A stretch of 37,187 nucleotides of DNA from Oscillospiraceae bacterium (GTDB lineage Bacteria > Bacillota > Clostridia > UMGS1810), in assembly GCA_015068985.1 (NCBI GenBank), contig SVJL01000011.1:1-37187 (forward strand), written 5' to 3'. The first letter of the stretch is position 1; each line of letters starts with the position of its first letter. Under the pieces are notes generated by a model. The model worked only from the letters and a program-made list of their open reading frames with translations, was not told the DNA's origin and ran no database searches. A program made the translations under genes and the position numbers. Below, in pieces: positions 1 through 7,537 of the stretch.

Positions 1-1395
1 ATCTTTTTCTTTTAATTCAAATATTTTTGTTAATTTATTTATTTCAACAGGATAGGCTTTTGCAAAGTCTATTTTCACTATGTTATTTTCAACACTCATA
101 TCACCGCAAAACTCTTTTCCGTATTTTTGCGGTGTTCCATTTATGATTGGTACATTGTGACCAAAAGACGACCTTTCAATGACCTTATCATAATTTTCTA
201 CTTTTAAACTATCTGCCGTATATAATGGTGTGCCCAAATCACACAACAACTGCTTGTTATTTGCAACAAGTGCAAACGATGCCACATCGTTATGATTGTG
301 TTCTTCCATGTTGTGACCTGCTTTAATACCAATTGAATATGTATCATTTCTTGAAACAACACACCCAAAATTTTTATAATATGACATTTTATTTTTTGAT
401 GTTCCATTAGTATTGAATTCATACATCAAAAAATTTCTTAGAGCAACAGAAGTTTTGTAGCTGAATACCTCTGTTCCGTAAAAGGTGGGCAATTCATTAT
501 TTATATTTTTCTTAAGATAATTTATATACCAGACATTTGCAGATTGCTTAATGGCTGAATCAGCAAATGAATACCTGACATCACGACTCATATTCATATC
601 TGCAATAAATCCGGCGGCTCTTTTTAGTTTTTCTATTTTGGTATTATCAATACGATGATACGTTGCATTTTTAAGAGAATCATTATAGATAAGATAATAC
701 ATAAGACCAAATTGTAAGTATGTTAATCCCTCGCTTGATACTCCTTCATCATCAATACTCGAAAGATATAGCTCCATACATTTTTCAATTCTTGGCTTAA
801 CTTCCATATAAACATCAGGATTTTCATAAAGAAGTATTGTGCCAACACAACCACCACACACAGCAGCCCAATTTGACCTATATTGTTCAAAAACAAAACT
901 ATTATTTCTGAACGACCGGACAATTCTTCTATCAAGCTCTGCAGTTATTCTTTCTACCAAAAGCGGGGAAAGGCGGTCATATAAAATATATTTAATTTCT
1001 GCCAAATATAAGCCTGTTTCAGCAGCAAACAAATCTATGTGACAAGGAGAATTTAATCTATCGGCAGGTAAGTGTACAGGAACACACCAAGTATATTCCT
1101 CTAATATGGCACAAATTATATCCTCTAATTTTGATATATTATCACTATCTTCAGGATATATAAGAGACATAAGTGTATAAACCGTAAGCATTTTACGACG
1201 TTCAATATATGGATCTTCAAAAATTTTTCTGTTGCCCGTTGTGATATTATCCATAAACAAGCTAAATTTTAATACAGGAATTTCTGACTCCTTTACCTCA
1301 TCATATTTCTCTTTTAATACACTGCGAAGATGAGAAAAAGAATCATTATTCTTAATTTCTTCCCATCTTTTTTTATCTCTTAACCAGCTATTCAT
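1..1395 (-). CDS. heparinase II/III-like protein, 3' end outside window
   Basis: An uninterrupted minus-strand frame runs from an ATG at 1395 to base 1 without a stop, so 465 residues are visible and the C-terminus is missing. The start MNSWLRDKKRWEEI has a good ribosome site (GGAG) seven bases upstream. The first ~300 residues are helix-rich, as in the (alpha/alpha) toroid of polysaccharide lyases. They are followed by HNHNDVASFAL, the family's typical H-x-H-ND-x-x-SF signature in which His and Asp contribute to the active site or metal site, and then the start of the beta-sandwich. No signal peptide is seen, so a cytoplasmic oligosaccharide-degrading role is likely. It lies 39 bases downstream of the glutaminase-A-like remnant, in the same direction. 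The substrate cannot be read from sequence. The AT-rich base use matches a mobile-element cargo more than the rest of the window. Confidence 0.8.
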   Translation of the reverse strand, partial: MNSWLRDKKRWEEIKNNDSFSHLRSVLKEKYDEVKESEIPVLKFSLFMDNITTGNRKIFEDPYIERRKMLTVYTLMSLIYPEDSDNISKLEDIICAILEEYTWCVPVHLPADRLNSPCHIDLFAAETGLYLAEIKYILYDRLSPLLVERITAELDRRIVRSFRNNSFVFEQYRSNWAAVCGGCVGTILLYENPDVYMEVKPRIEKCMELYLSSIDDEGVSSEGLTYLQFGLMYYLIYNDSLKNATYHRIDNTKIEKLKRAAGFIADMNMSRDVRYSFADSAIKQSANVWYINYLKKNINNELPTFYGTEVFSYKTSVALRNFLMYEFNTNGTSKNKMSYYKNFGCVVSRNDTYSIGIKAGHNMEEHNHNDVASFALVANNKQLLCDLGTPLYTADSLKVENYDKVIERSSFGHNVPIINGTPQKYGKEFCGDMSVENNIVKIDFAKAYPVEINKLTKIFELKEKD

Positions 1396-1434
1396 TTGAA
1401 TTCTCCTTATCCACTATTAGTTTTTTAAGCCAGC

Positions 1435-2811
1435 TTATAACATTAAAATTGCAAATCCGCCTACTACGCTTCTATTCTGAAATCCCTGATATGTGTAATA
1501 CTCAGCCCATCTCCATTGCATGCCGGTTTCGACATCATAATGGTCGGTAATAGGTACTCTTGTTTTTGTTTCGTTTATCATATTCCAAACAGAATCCACT
1601 ATCTTGTCACGCTTTTCAGTTGTTTCGCATAATGCTGCAGCCCACATAATCCAGTCGTTTTTTGCAACTGTTCCTCTTGAATCCAGCGGTATACCATATT
1701 TTTCAAGTTTGGTAATATAGAAATCGGTTTCTGTTTTATACACATCATCAAAAAGACCAAAACCAAATATCTTATCCCAAACCATATTATACTTTATACT
1801 CCATGTGTTTTCTGTATCAAATGCCAACTTGTAGTGGTCGTTTTCTTTTGCATTATCTATCCACCATAATGCAAACTCTGTAGCTTTTTCTTTATACATG
1901 GCAATGTCAAACAGCTCTCCGCAAGCATACAATGCAACTATTGCTTTTACACTCAAATTACAGTTCTTGTCAAGATGACCGTTAAAATCATCTGTGCATA
2001 ATTGATTTTCAGGAATCTTTCCGTGCTCTAAAAGATAATCTGCCCACTTTATAAGAATTTCTTTATTATTGTAGGCGTAATCTTTATTGCCAAGAGCATT
2101 ACATGCAGCATACACACAAATAATCATATTTGCACATTCTTCAACAGGCATTTGTCTGCTTATTGTCCACTGGGGATCATCCTTTTCATATCCGTATGCC
2201 TGTTTGTCAAGTATCGGATAAATTCCAACATCGTGCGGTGCAAATTCAAAATTCCATAAATCCATATCTGCATATTCAAATATTGGTCTTAGCATACCGA
2301 TGACAAGCTCTGGATTTAATAATAAAAACAAAGGCATTGAGGGATATGTAACATCAACAGTTGCTGCACAACCATCAGAAAAACACTCTTTACTTATGAA
2401 AAGTAAACCCTTTTCATCAATGCAAAGCTTGTGTGCTGCAATAGCCTGTCTGTACGAAAGTGAAATAATATCTTCATATTTATCGCTTATTTTTCTTGCC
2501 ATATTTTTAAGCTTATCATTAAAAATTTTACATTTTTCTTTTATTAAATCGAAGTTTACAAGGGCATCAGCACAAATTTCATCAAATGTTTCCCCATCGA
2601 TTTTATAATATGCATCAAGCTGTTTGCCAAAATATTCAAGAGATTTAATATCATCATAAGCAATGACAATTCTTCCGTAATTGCCTTTTTTTACAACAGC
2701 CATTGCAGGGTTATCCGAATATACAGATAACTCATCTCCTGCTTTAAACTTTTTCTCGCACTTTCCAAGTACAAATTCATTTCTTCCTGTAAAGGTGAAT
2801 TCAATGCTCTT
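1435..2811 (-). pseudogene. glutaminase-A-like (DUF4965/DUF1793) gene lacking its 5' part
   Basis: The frame is open from a stop at 2812-2814 to 1435, about 458 codons. The first ATG is at 2703, but recognisable protein (GRNEFVLGKCEKKFKAGDE) precedes it. The remaining sequence is a good match to the central and C-terminal parts of the GtaA/DUF4965 family: RQAIAAHKL, VDVTYPSMPLFLLLNPEL, FAPHDVGIYP, QMPVEECANMI, NLSVKAIVALYACGE, ENTWSIKYNMVWDK and the end QNRSVVGGFAILML. Full-length members carry roughly 200 or more additional N-terminal residues (DUF5127 region), and none are found upstream. Instead, about 95 bases of unrelated DNA lead to the truncated sigK. I infer that a rearrangement or element end removed the 5' part. 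Translation from the internal ATG is possible but a working enzyme is doubtful. It may be called as an intact 422-residue CDS (1435-2703) by automatic annotation. Confidence 0.72.
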
Positions 2812-2906
2812 TCAGACGAATGATTGTTATTAATTTTAATACTACACAAGCCTTGGAACCCAGTATTTTCAAGGTCTTGACGGCATCACTTACATTAAGC
2901 GAGGTC
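2812..2906. other. putative junction / attachment region between sigK and the left segment
   Basis: This stretch joins the truncated sigK to the 5'-truncated glutaminase-like gene and encodes nothing recognisable. At the boundary a short palindrome CCTATGTATAGG spans the last sigK codons and the stop. Further in is an inverted repeat (CAAGACCTTG and CAAGGCTTG, minus-strand sense). Both are compatible with a recombination site, but neither matches a site I can name. Which base is the exact crossover cannot be determined from one junction. Confidence 0.45.
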
Positions 2907-3551
2907 CTATACATAGGAACGTGAAATGCCGAGCATATGAGATATTTCACGTTGAGTCAGGGCATCACGACCGGCTATGCCGTAGCGAAGCTCCAGAACA
3001 CTGCGTTCCCGCCCTGTGAGAACAGATTTCATCGCACGATAAAGCTCGCTTATGCGAAATTTGACGTTCACTTCGTCAAATACGCTTTCTTCGTCGTTGC
3101 TTAGCTTATCGATGAGGGTTATTTCTTTGCCGTCTTTATCTTTGCCAATGGGGTCCTGAAGCAAAACCTCGCCCTGATTTTTTTTGCCGGAGCGAACGGT
3201 CATAAGGATTTCATTTTCTATGCAACGGGCAGCATAGGTGGCAAGGTGGGTTCCTTTGCCGGTTTTAAACGAGTCGATAGCCTTTATGAGTCCGATTGTG
3301 CCAATGGAAATAACATCGTCACTGTCGTAGCCTTTGAGCGAATATTTTTTTGCGATGTGGGCAACAAGACGGAGATTGTGTTCTATGAGCTTGTTTTTTG
3401 CTTCCGCATCTCCGTTTTGAAAGTCACGTATGTATTTTGCTTCGTCCTCAGTGGAAAGCGGTTTTAAAAAAGAGGAAGAGCCGGTTACGTAGGATGCCAT
3501 AAACACTCCGCTTCCAAGCAGAGAAAACAGCCACGATAAGAAAATATGCAA
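2907..3551 (-). pseudogene. sigK: RNA polymerase sporulation sigma factor SigK, 3'-truncated (interrupted)
   Basis: Late mother-cell sigma factor. The product starts with a hydrophobic pro-sequence (~20 residues, then SYVTGSSSFLKPLS) like that cleaved from pro-SigK. Region 2 follows with NLRLVAHIAKKY, DDVISIGTIGLIKAIDSF, KGTHLATYAARCIENEILM and PIGKDKDGKEITLIDKL, all nearly diagnostic for SigK. Region 4.2 reaches LTQREISHMLGISRSYV and then meets a TAG. In SigK proteins this continues SRIEKRAL plus about 20-30 more residues, so most of the -35 recognition helix is missing. The 214-residue product should not recognise promoters. I infer interruption by an intervening element at this codon, as known for skin in Bacillus and Clostridioides sigK, although those sites are nearer the middle of the gene. 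The start is TTG at 3551, with GGGGGTG five bases upstream. Confidence 0.85.
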
Positions 3552-3602
3552 AAAAGCACCCCCAAAAATAATAGGTGTTTCTATTATATGAGGGTGCTTT
3601 TT
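3551..3602 (-). promoter_or_regulatory. long hairpin covering the sigK ribosome-binding site
   Basis: An 11-bp perfect stem (3551-3561 with 3592-3602) encloses a second 7-bp stem (3568-3574 with 3581-3587). The GGGGGTG that should act as sigK ribosome site lies in the stem, and a T-run follows it on the minus strand. A CATATAAT that resembles a SigE/SigK-type -10 lies inside the hairpin (3583-3590, minus), but no convincing -35 was found. It could be a terminator, a translational lock, or both. Confidence 0.5.
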
Positions 3603-3674
3603 GATTTGTGAATGTCCAAATATTATTTTTTAGCAATATATTTAAACCCAGAACAGAATATTGCTGAAAAAAAG

Positions 3675-3777
3675 GTCGACACAATTAAATGAAGGCTGTC
3701 ATTTCCCGAAGAATTTTTGGGTTTCGTTTGATGGTTGATGTCGCACCGGAAAGCTTGAAAGGTCATTTTGTCGCAAA
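3675..3777. promoter_or_regulatory. candidate Spo0A boxes upstream of spoIIE
   Basis: Three close matches to the Spo0A box (TGTCGAA, extended TTTGTCGAAA) lie in the divergent sigK/spoIIE intergenic region. They are GTCGACA at 3675-3681 (minus-strand orientation), TGTCGCA at 3739-3745, and TTTTGTCGCAAA at 3766-3777. spoIIE transcription is activated by Spo0A~P in studied spore formers, which makes these sites plausible. This is inference from motif and context. Confidence 0.5.
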
Positions 3778-3828
3778 TCCGTTTTGAAGAAAGTGCAAAA
3801 AACTACATTTTTTGTTTGCCACAAGCCT

Positions 3829-3834
3829 TATAAT
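3829..3834 (+). promoter_or_regulatory. spoIIE -10 element
   Basis: A perfect TATAAT lies 32 bases before the ATG of spoIIE. No good TTGACA stands at the usual distance, which fits an activator-dependent (Spo0A) promoter. The Spo0A-like box at 3766-3777 is about 50 bases upstream of this -10. The rest of the 3603-3674 interval shows nothing further. Confidence 0.45.
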
Positions 3835-3866
3835 AAAAAGCAGAAACTTTGTTTGGAGGTATGGCT

Positions 3867-6212
3867 ATGGACAAAACAAACAATACACAATCGGGCTTTG
3901 TTGTTACAAAAAAGCAAAACATCGGTGAAGAAAAAATTATTTTTAAATTTGATACATACGGAATTGCAAAAGCACTTATATGCTTTGCAATGCAGTTTTC
4001 GGGAATTTTTTCTTCAATGTCGCCATTCGGGATAGCTTTTTATTCATCTGTTTTTTCAAAAGACAACTGGATTTTATGTTTTATTTCATCACTCATTGGA
4101 ATTATTGCTTCAAAACAAACAAGACTTTGGAATTATGCTCTTGCACTCACGGCAGTAAGCATTGTGTTTGCTCTTTTGGACTCCGACAAAATCGGAACTG
4201 CTTTAAAATCGGTAATAACTGCGGTTGTTTATCTGATTGTGGGAGCGGTGCGGTTTGTGCTGTCGTCTTTTGTTGCCTTTGATATTCTTGCCTTGATGCT
4301 TGAAGCCATATTTATGGGTGTTGGGGTTGGGGTTTTTACCTATGGGTTCGGGGCAATTGTAAATGTGAAAAAAAGAACTTTCTATTCTGAAACAGAAAAC
4401 ATATGTGCGTTTGTGTTTGTGGCACTGGCAATTCTGAGCCTGCAGTCTCTTCCGCAGATTGCAGGGCTTTCTGCCACGTCGGTTGTGTCGATACTGACAA
4501 TATACATAATGTGTTTTTCGTGCCCAAAATCGTCTGCCCTGACTCTTGCGGTGATTCTGGGAGTTATTGGAAGCATGAGCCAGCAGGGACGTGATGACAT
4601 TATGGGCACATATGCATTTGGTGCTTTGCTTGCACTGGCATTTAAAAAGTATGGGAAAACGGGAATTGTGCTCGGTTTTACCATTGCAAACTCAATGGCT
4701 GCCTTGTTTTTGGCAGAAGCAGAAAATGCTGTTATGAGCATATATGACAGTATGGTGGCGGCAGTGGCATTTGCAGTGGTGCCTCAAAAAATTGTTGAAT
4801 ATGTTTCACAATTTTCCCGCATTGCAGAGCCGCAGAGTGGCAATGCATACACTCACCGCCCCCACAACGGCAAGGGGCTCAGAAAAATTGCAGACTCCAT
4901 AGAAAGCCTTGCCCGCATATATGACAAAACAGCCAAGGAAAAAAACATAGGCAAAACATATGTGCGGCTTACAGCAAGCACTGTGTGTGAAAGGGTGTGC
5001 ACAAATTGTAAAAACAAAGAATCGTGTTTTAAAGAAAACGGCGAAGCAATAAAGGCAATAGAAGCTTTTTGTCAAAACGGAAAAGGCGGCAGAGAACGTC
5101 CGGTTCTGCCCGACGAGCTAAAAAAGATTTGTCACAGGTGCGACAGCTTTACTCAAGCTGCACTTAGCTGTGCCGAAATTATAAAAACAGAAAAACAATG
5201 GCTATTCAAAACCAATGAATACCGACGGCTGATTTCGCAGCAGCTTGATGCCATATCGGTTGCACTGAAAAAAGAATGGAACAAAGATCCCGTGGTAAGG
5301 GATGGAATAATTGAAGAAAAAATACGCAGTGAGCTTGATGCACATGGGATTGTTACCAAAGAAATTGTTGCCGAGAAAAATGAGCACGAAGACATTGAAA
5401 TCACCGTCATATTTGACGAGCGTCACATATCCAAAAGCTCTCGCAGAGATGCTGAGGGTGCAATTGAACTCGTTTTGCAGAGCAAATATGAATTTGCAGG
5501 CAGCAAAAGAGACGGCAGCGAGGTATGGCTTGCATACTCGCCACAATGCGGCTACAGTGCAAGCTTTGGTTATGCAACCAGAGCCAAAAGCGGTGAAAGT
5601 GTTTGCGGTGACAGCTTCAACGTTATATACACAGGCAAAAACAGAATGGTTATGGCTCTTTCTGACGGAATGGGAAGCGGCGAGCAGGCGGCTCAGGAGA
5701 GCAAAACAACAATCAGTCTTTTGGAGAAATTTTTGGAGTCGGGAATTGAGTGCGACACTGCAGTTAAACTGATTAACTCCAGCCTGCTTCTTAAAGGAGA
5801 ACGTGATACCTTTGCAACAATCGACATATGCGACATTGACCTTAGTGAGGCAACACTCGGCTTTACAAAGCTTGGTGCCGCATCGGCCTACATAAAAAGA
5901 GACGGTAAAATTGCTCAGATTAAAGACAGCAGCCTACCTGCGGGAATTGTGAGAGAGGCAAAAGCAGGAAAACATATGCTTCCAATTGATTCGGACACAG
6001 TTGTTATTCTGATGTCGGACGGTATTGCCGACATAGAGCTGAAAAACCCCTCATATGAGAGATGGATTGAAAATGAGCTATTGCGACTTGAAAGCACCAA
6101 TCCCCAGATTATAGCCGGAAAACTGCTGGAGAGAGCAACAAGAATTTCGAACAGAAACGTGTGTGATGATATGACGGTTGTTGCGGCATATATATCCAAA
6201 ACAAAGGTATAA
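3867..6212 (+). CDS. spoIIE: stage II sporulation protein E (PP2C phosphatase)
   Basis: SpoIIE dephosphorylates the anti-anti-sigma factor SpoIIAA and so activates sigma-F in the forespore; it also acts at the polar septum. The 781-residue product has the full architecture: roughly ten membrane segments in the first ~330 residues, a central regulatory/FtsZ-interacting region (with Cys-rich VCERVCTNCKNKESC), and a C-terminal PP2C domain. Metal-binding acidic motifs are visible at MALSDGMGSG (Asp ~600), LMSDGIAD (Asp ~718) and NVCDDMTVV (~767-768). I chose ATG 3867 because GGAGG lies seven bases upstream; an in-frame ATG at 3861 is only one base from that site. Length is close to the 827 residues of Bacillus subtilis. 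The gene diverges from sigK and is followed closely by a small membrane protein gene and ispE. Confidence 0.96.
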   Translation: MDKTNNTQSGFVVTKKQNIGEEKIIFKFDTYGIAKALICFAMQFSGIFSSMSPFGIAFYSSVFSKDNWILCFISSLIGIIASKQTRLWNYALALTAVSIVFALLDSDKIGTALKSVITAVVYLIVGAVRFVLSSFVAFDILALMLEAIFMGVGVGVFTYGFGAIVNVKKRTFYSETENICAFVFVALAILSLQSLPQIAGLSATSVVSILTIYIMCFSCPKSSALTLAVILGVIGSMSQQGRDDIMGTYAFGALLALAFKKYGKTGIVLGFTIANSMAALFLAEAENAVMSIYDSMVAAVAFAVVPQKIVEYVSQFSRIAEPQSGNAYTHRPHNGKGLRKIADSIESLARIYDKTAKEKNIGKTYVRLTASTVCERVCTNCKNKESCFKENGEAIKAIEAFCQNGKGGRERPVLPDELKKICHRCDSFTQAALSCAEIIKTEKQWLFKTNEYRRLISQQLDAISVALKKEWNKDPVVRDGIIEEKIRSELDAHGIVTKEIVAEKNEHEDIEITVIFDERHISKSSRRDAEGAIELVLQSKYEFAGSKRDGSEVWLAYSPQCGYSASFGYATRAKSGESVCGDSFNVIYTGKNRMVMALSDGMGSGEQAAQESKTTISLLEKFLESGIECDTAVKLINSSLLLKGERDTFATIDICDIDLSEATLGFTKLGAASAYIKRDGKIAQIKDSSLPAGIVREAKAGKHMLPIDSDTVVILMSDGIADIELKNPSYERWIENELLRLESTNPQIIAGKLLERATRISNRNVCDDMTVVAAYISKTKV

Positions 6213-6266
6213 TTTGCTAAAATGCGGAGTATAATATCTGTATTAAAACAGCGAAGGAGCAATATT

Positions 6267-6500
6267 ATGCCTGAAAAAAAGAGCGGAATGCTCGACATTT
6301 TAAAAGGAGTGTTTAAACCAAGAAAAATGAACTCGGAGGATATTGTTTATCAGGCCGAAAGGGTGATTTCTGACTATGTATCCCGAAGGAGGAACGAAAT
6401 AATCTGCAAATACAAAGGGAAAAAGAACTATGTTTTAAATGTGATGCTTGTTCTTGTTTCGGGCGTGCTTTTGTATTGCGTGTATCGGATATTTTCATAG
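6267..6500 (+). CDS. small single-pass membrane protein of unknown function
   Basis: A 77-residue protein, preceded by AAGGAG seven bases before the ATG. It begins MPEKKSGMLDILKGVFKP, has a charged Arg/Lys-rich middle (VSRRRNEIICKYKGKK) and ends with one hydrophobic segment (VLNVMLVLVSGVLLYCVY) and a short tail, so it is probably a C-terminally anchored membrane protein. I do not recognise a family. It lies 54 bases downstream of spoIIE in the same direction and may be co-transcribed with it. A longer in-frame start at 6222 lacks a ribosome site and is rejected. Confidence 0.6.
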   Translation: MPEKKSGMLDILKGVFKPRKMNSEDIVYQAERVISDYVSRRRNEIICKYKGKKNYVLNVMLVLVSGVLLYCVYRIFS

Positions 6501-6503
6501 CCA

Positions 6504-6533
6504 TTGACTAAGGTGGCTTTGATATGGTAATAT
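6504..6533 (+). promoter_or_regulatory. promoter for ispE
   Basis: TTGACT (6504-6509), an 18-base spacer and TAATAT (6528-6533) fit a vegetative sigma-A promoter. It lies just after the stop of the small membrane protein gene and 38 bases before the ispE start, so ispE can be transcribed independently of sporulation. Confidence 0.55.
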
Positions 6534-6570
6534 ATAGTCAGCAAACACACCATAGTTTATGGAGGCTACT

Positions 6571-7425
6571 ATGATAATATATGCAAATGCAAAAATAAAT
6601 CTCGCCCTCGACGTTGTGGGCCTGAGAGATGACGGATATCACGAAACAGATATGATAATGCAGGAGATTGACCTGTGCGACAAGCTTGAAATTGAGCTAA
6701 GCGATTCCGGCAGTATATGCCTTGAATGTGACCGAAGCGACCTTGGAAATGCAGAAAGCAACATAGCCTATAAGGCTGCAAAGCTTTTTTTGAATGAATT
6801 TGCCCCCGAAAAAGGCTGCAAAATAAAACTCTTTAAAAACATTCCTGTTTGTGCAGGTCTTGGCGGCGGCAGTGCGGATGCGGCGGCGGTGCTAAAGGGG
6901 CTGAACGAGCTTTGCGGCTTTCCGGCAAACACAGAAATGCTGAAAAAGCTTGGCTTAAAGCTCGGAGCCGATGTGCCATTTTGCATTATTGGCGCAACAG
7001 CACGGGCAAGAGGAATCGGCGAAGTGCTAACGCCCGTTTGTGCAAAAAAAGAAAAGTGGCTTGTGCTCATAAAACCAAACATCAACATCTCCACCGGAGA
7101 GGCCTATCACAAGATTGACACTGCCAACTATCCTCACCTCAACATTCAAAAGGCAGTGGATGCAATTGAAGCCGGAAATATGGAGGAATTATATGCCCTT
7201 TGCGGCAACTCCTTTGAGTATGTTACGGGAGAGGAATATCCTGAGATCGGCAGGATAAAACAATATCTGAAAGATAAAGGGGCGGAATTTGCAATGATGA
7301 GCGGCTCAGGGCCCACTGTGTTTGGGATTTTTGAGTCGGAACGCAGTGCAAAAGATGCTTTGAGTGAATGCCCTGTCGCCTGCGAATCGGCTCATGTGTC
7401 TAAATTTGTTATAAAATCTGTTTAA
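6571..7425 (+). CDS. ispE: 4-diphosphocytidyl-2-C-methyl-D-erythritol kinase
   Basis: A GHMP kinase that phosphorylates the 2-hydroxyl of CDP-methylerythritol in the MEP route to isoprenoids; cytoplasmic. The 284-residue product starts MIIYANAKINLALDV with the catalytic Lys in ANAKINLAL. It has the ATP-binding loop PVCAGLGGGSADAAAVL, the catalytic GADVPFC motif (Asp) and the C-terminal MMSGSGPTVFG glycine motif. All conserved elements are present and the length is normal. Start 6571 is preferred over ATG 6559 because GGAGG (6561-6565) overlaps the earlier ATG and stands five bases before the later one. It has its own promoter and a strong terminator. Confidence 0.95.
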   Translation: MIIYANAKINLALDVVGLRDDGYHETDMIMQEIDLCDKLEIELSDSGSICLECDRSDLGNAESNIAYKAAKLFLNEFAPEKGCKIKLFKNIPVCAGLGGGSADAAAVLKGLNELCGFPANTEMLKKLGLKLGADVPFCIIGATARARGIGEVLTPVCAKKEKWLVLIKPNINISTGEAYHKIDTANYPHLNIQKAVDAIEAGNMEELYALCGNSFEYVTGEEYPEIGRIKQYLKDKGAEFAMMSGSGPTVFGIFESERSAKDALSECPVACESAHVSKFVIKSV

Positions 7426-7476
7426 TACTTTTGTAACTATTTTTTTATGGACTTTTATGTCATATTATGTTAGAAT

Positions 7477-7519
7477 ATAGCTTGTGGATAAAGCAAAAAT
7501 CCACAAGCTATTTTTTGTT
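7477..7519 (+). terminator. intrinsic terminator after ispE
   Basis: A perfect 13-bp stem (7477-7489 with 7499-7511), nine-base loop and a following T-run. It ends ispE transcription. Its presence makes the apparent GTG start of the next frame at 7484 untenable. Confidence 0.85.
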
Positions 7520-7537
7520 ATGGGAGGCCGCCTGAAA

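Noticed and set aside
2812-2906. Short frame after the sigK stop (MYRTSLNVSDAVKTLK...) as a real gene or as the lost sigK end
   Set aside because: It is under 40 codons, has no ribosome site and does not match the SRIEK-type SigK end.
1-2906. Prophage or complete skin element in the left segment
   Set aside because: No phage structural gene, recombinase or second sigK half is visible; only an element end can be inferred.
3448-3684. Minus-strand frame covering the sigK start region
   Set aside because: It is out of frame with sigK, includes the leader hairpin and looks like no protein.
4336-4741. Minus-strand open frames inside spoIIE (for example 4382-4741)
   Set aside because: They lie opposite a well-supported membrane domain, lack ribosome sites and resemble no protein.
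6222-6266. Longer N-terminus for the small protein after spoIIE
   Set aside because: No ribosome site before 6222, while AAGGAG stands correctly before ATG 6267.
7484-7537. GTG start of the MBOAT acyltransferase 18 codons upstream
   Set aside because: This stretch is the ispE terminator hairpin, and the protein family begins at the MVFSS start.
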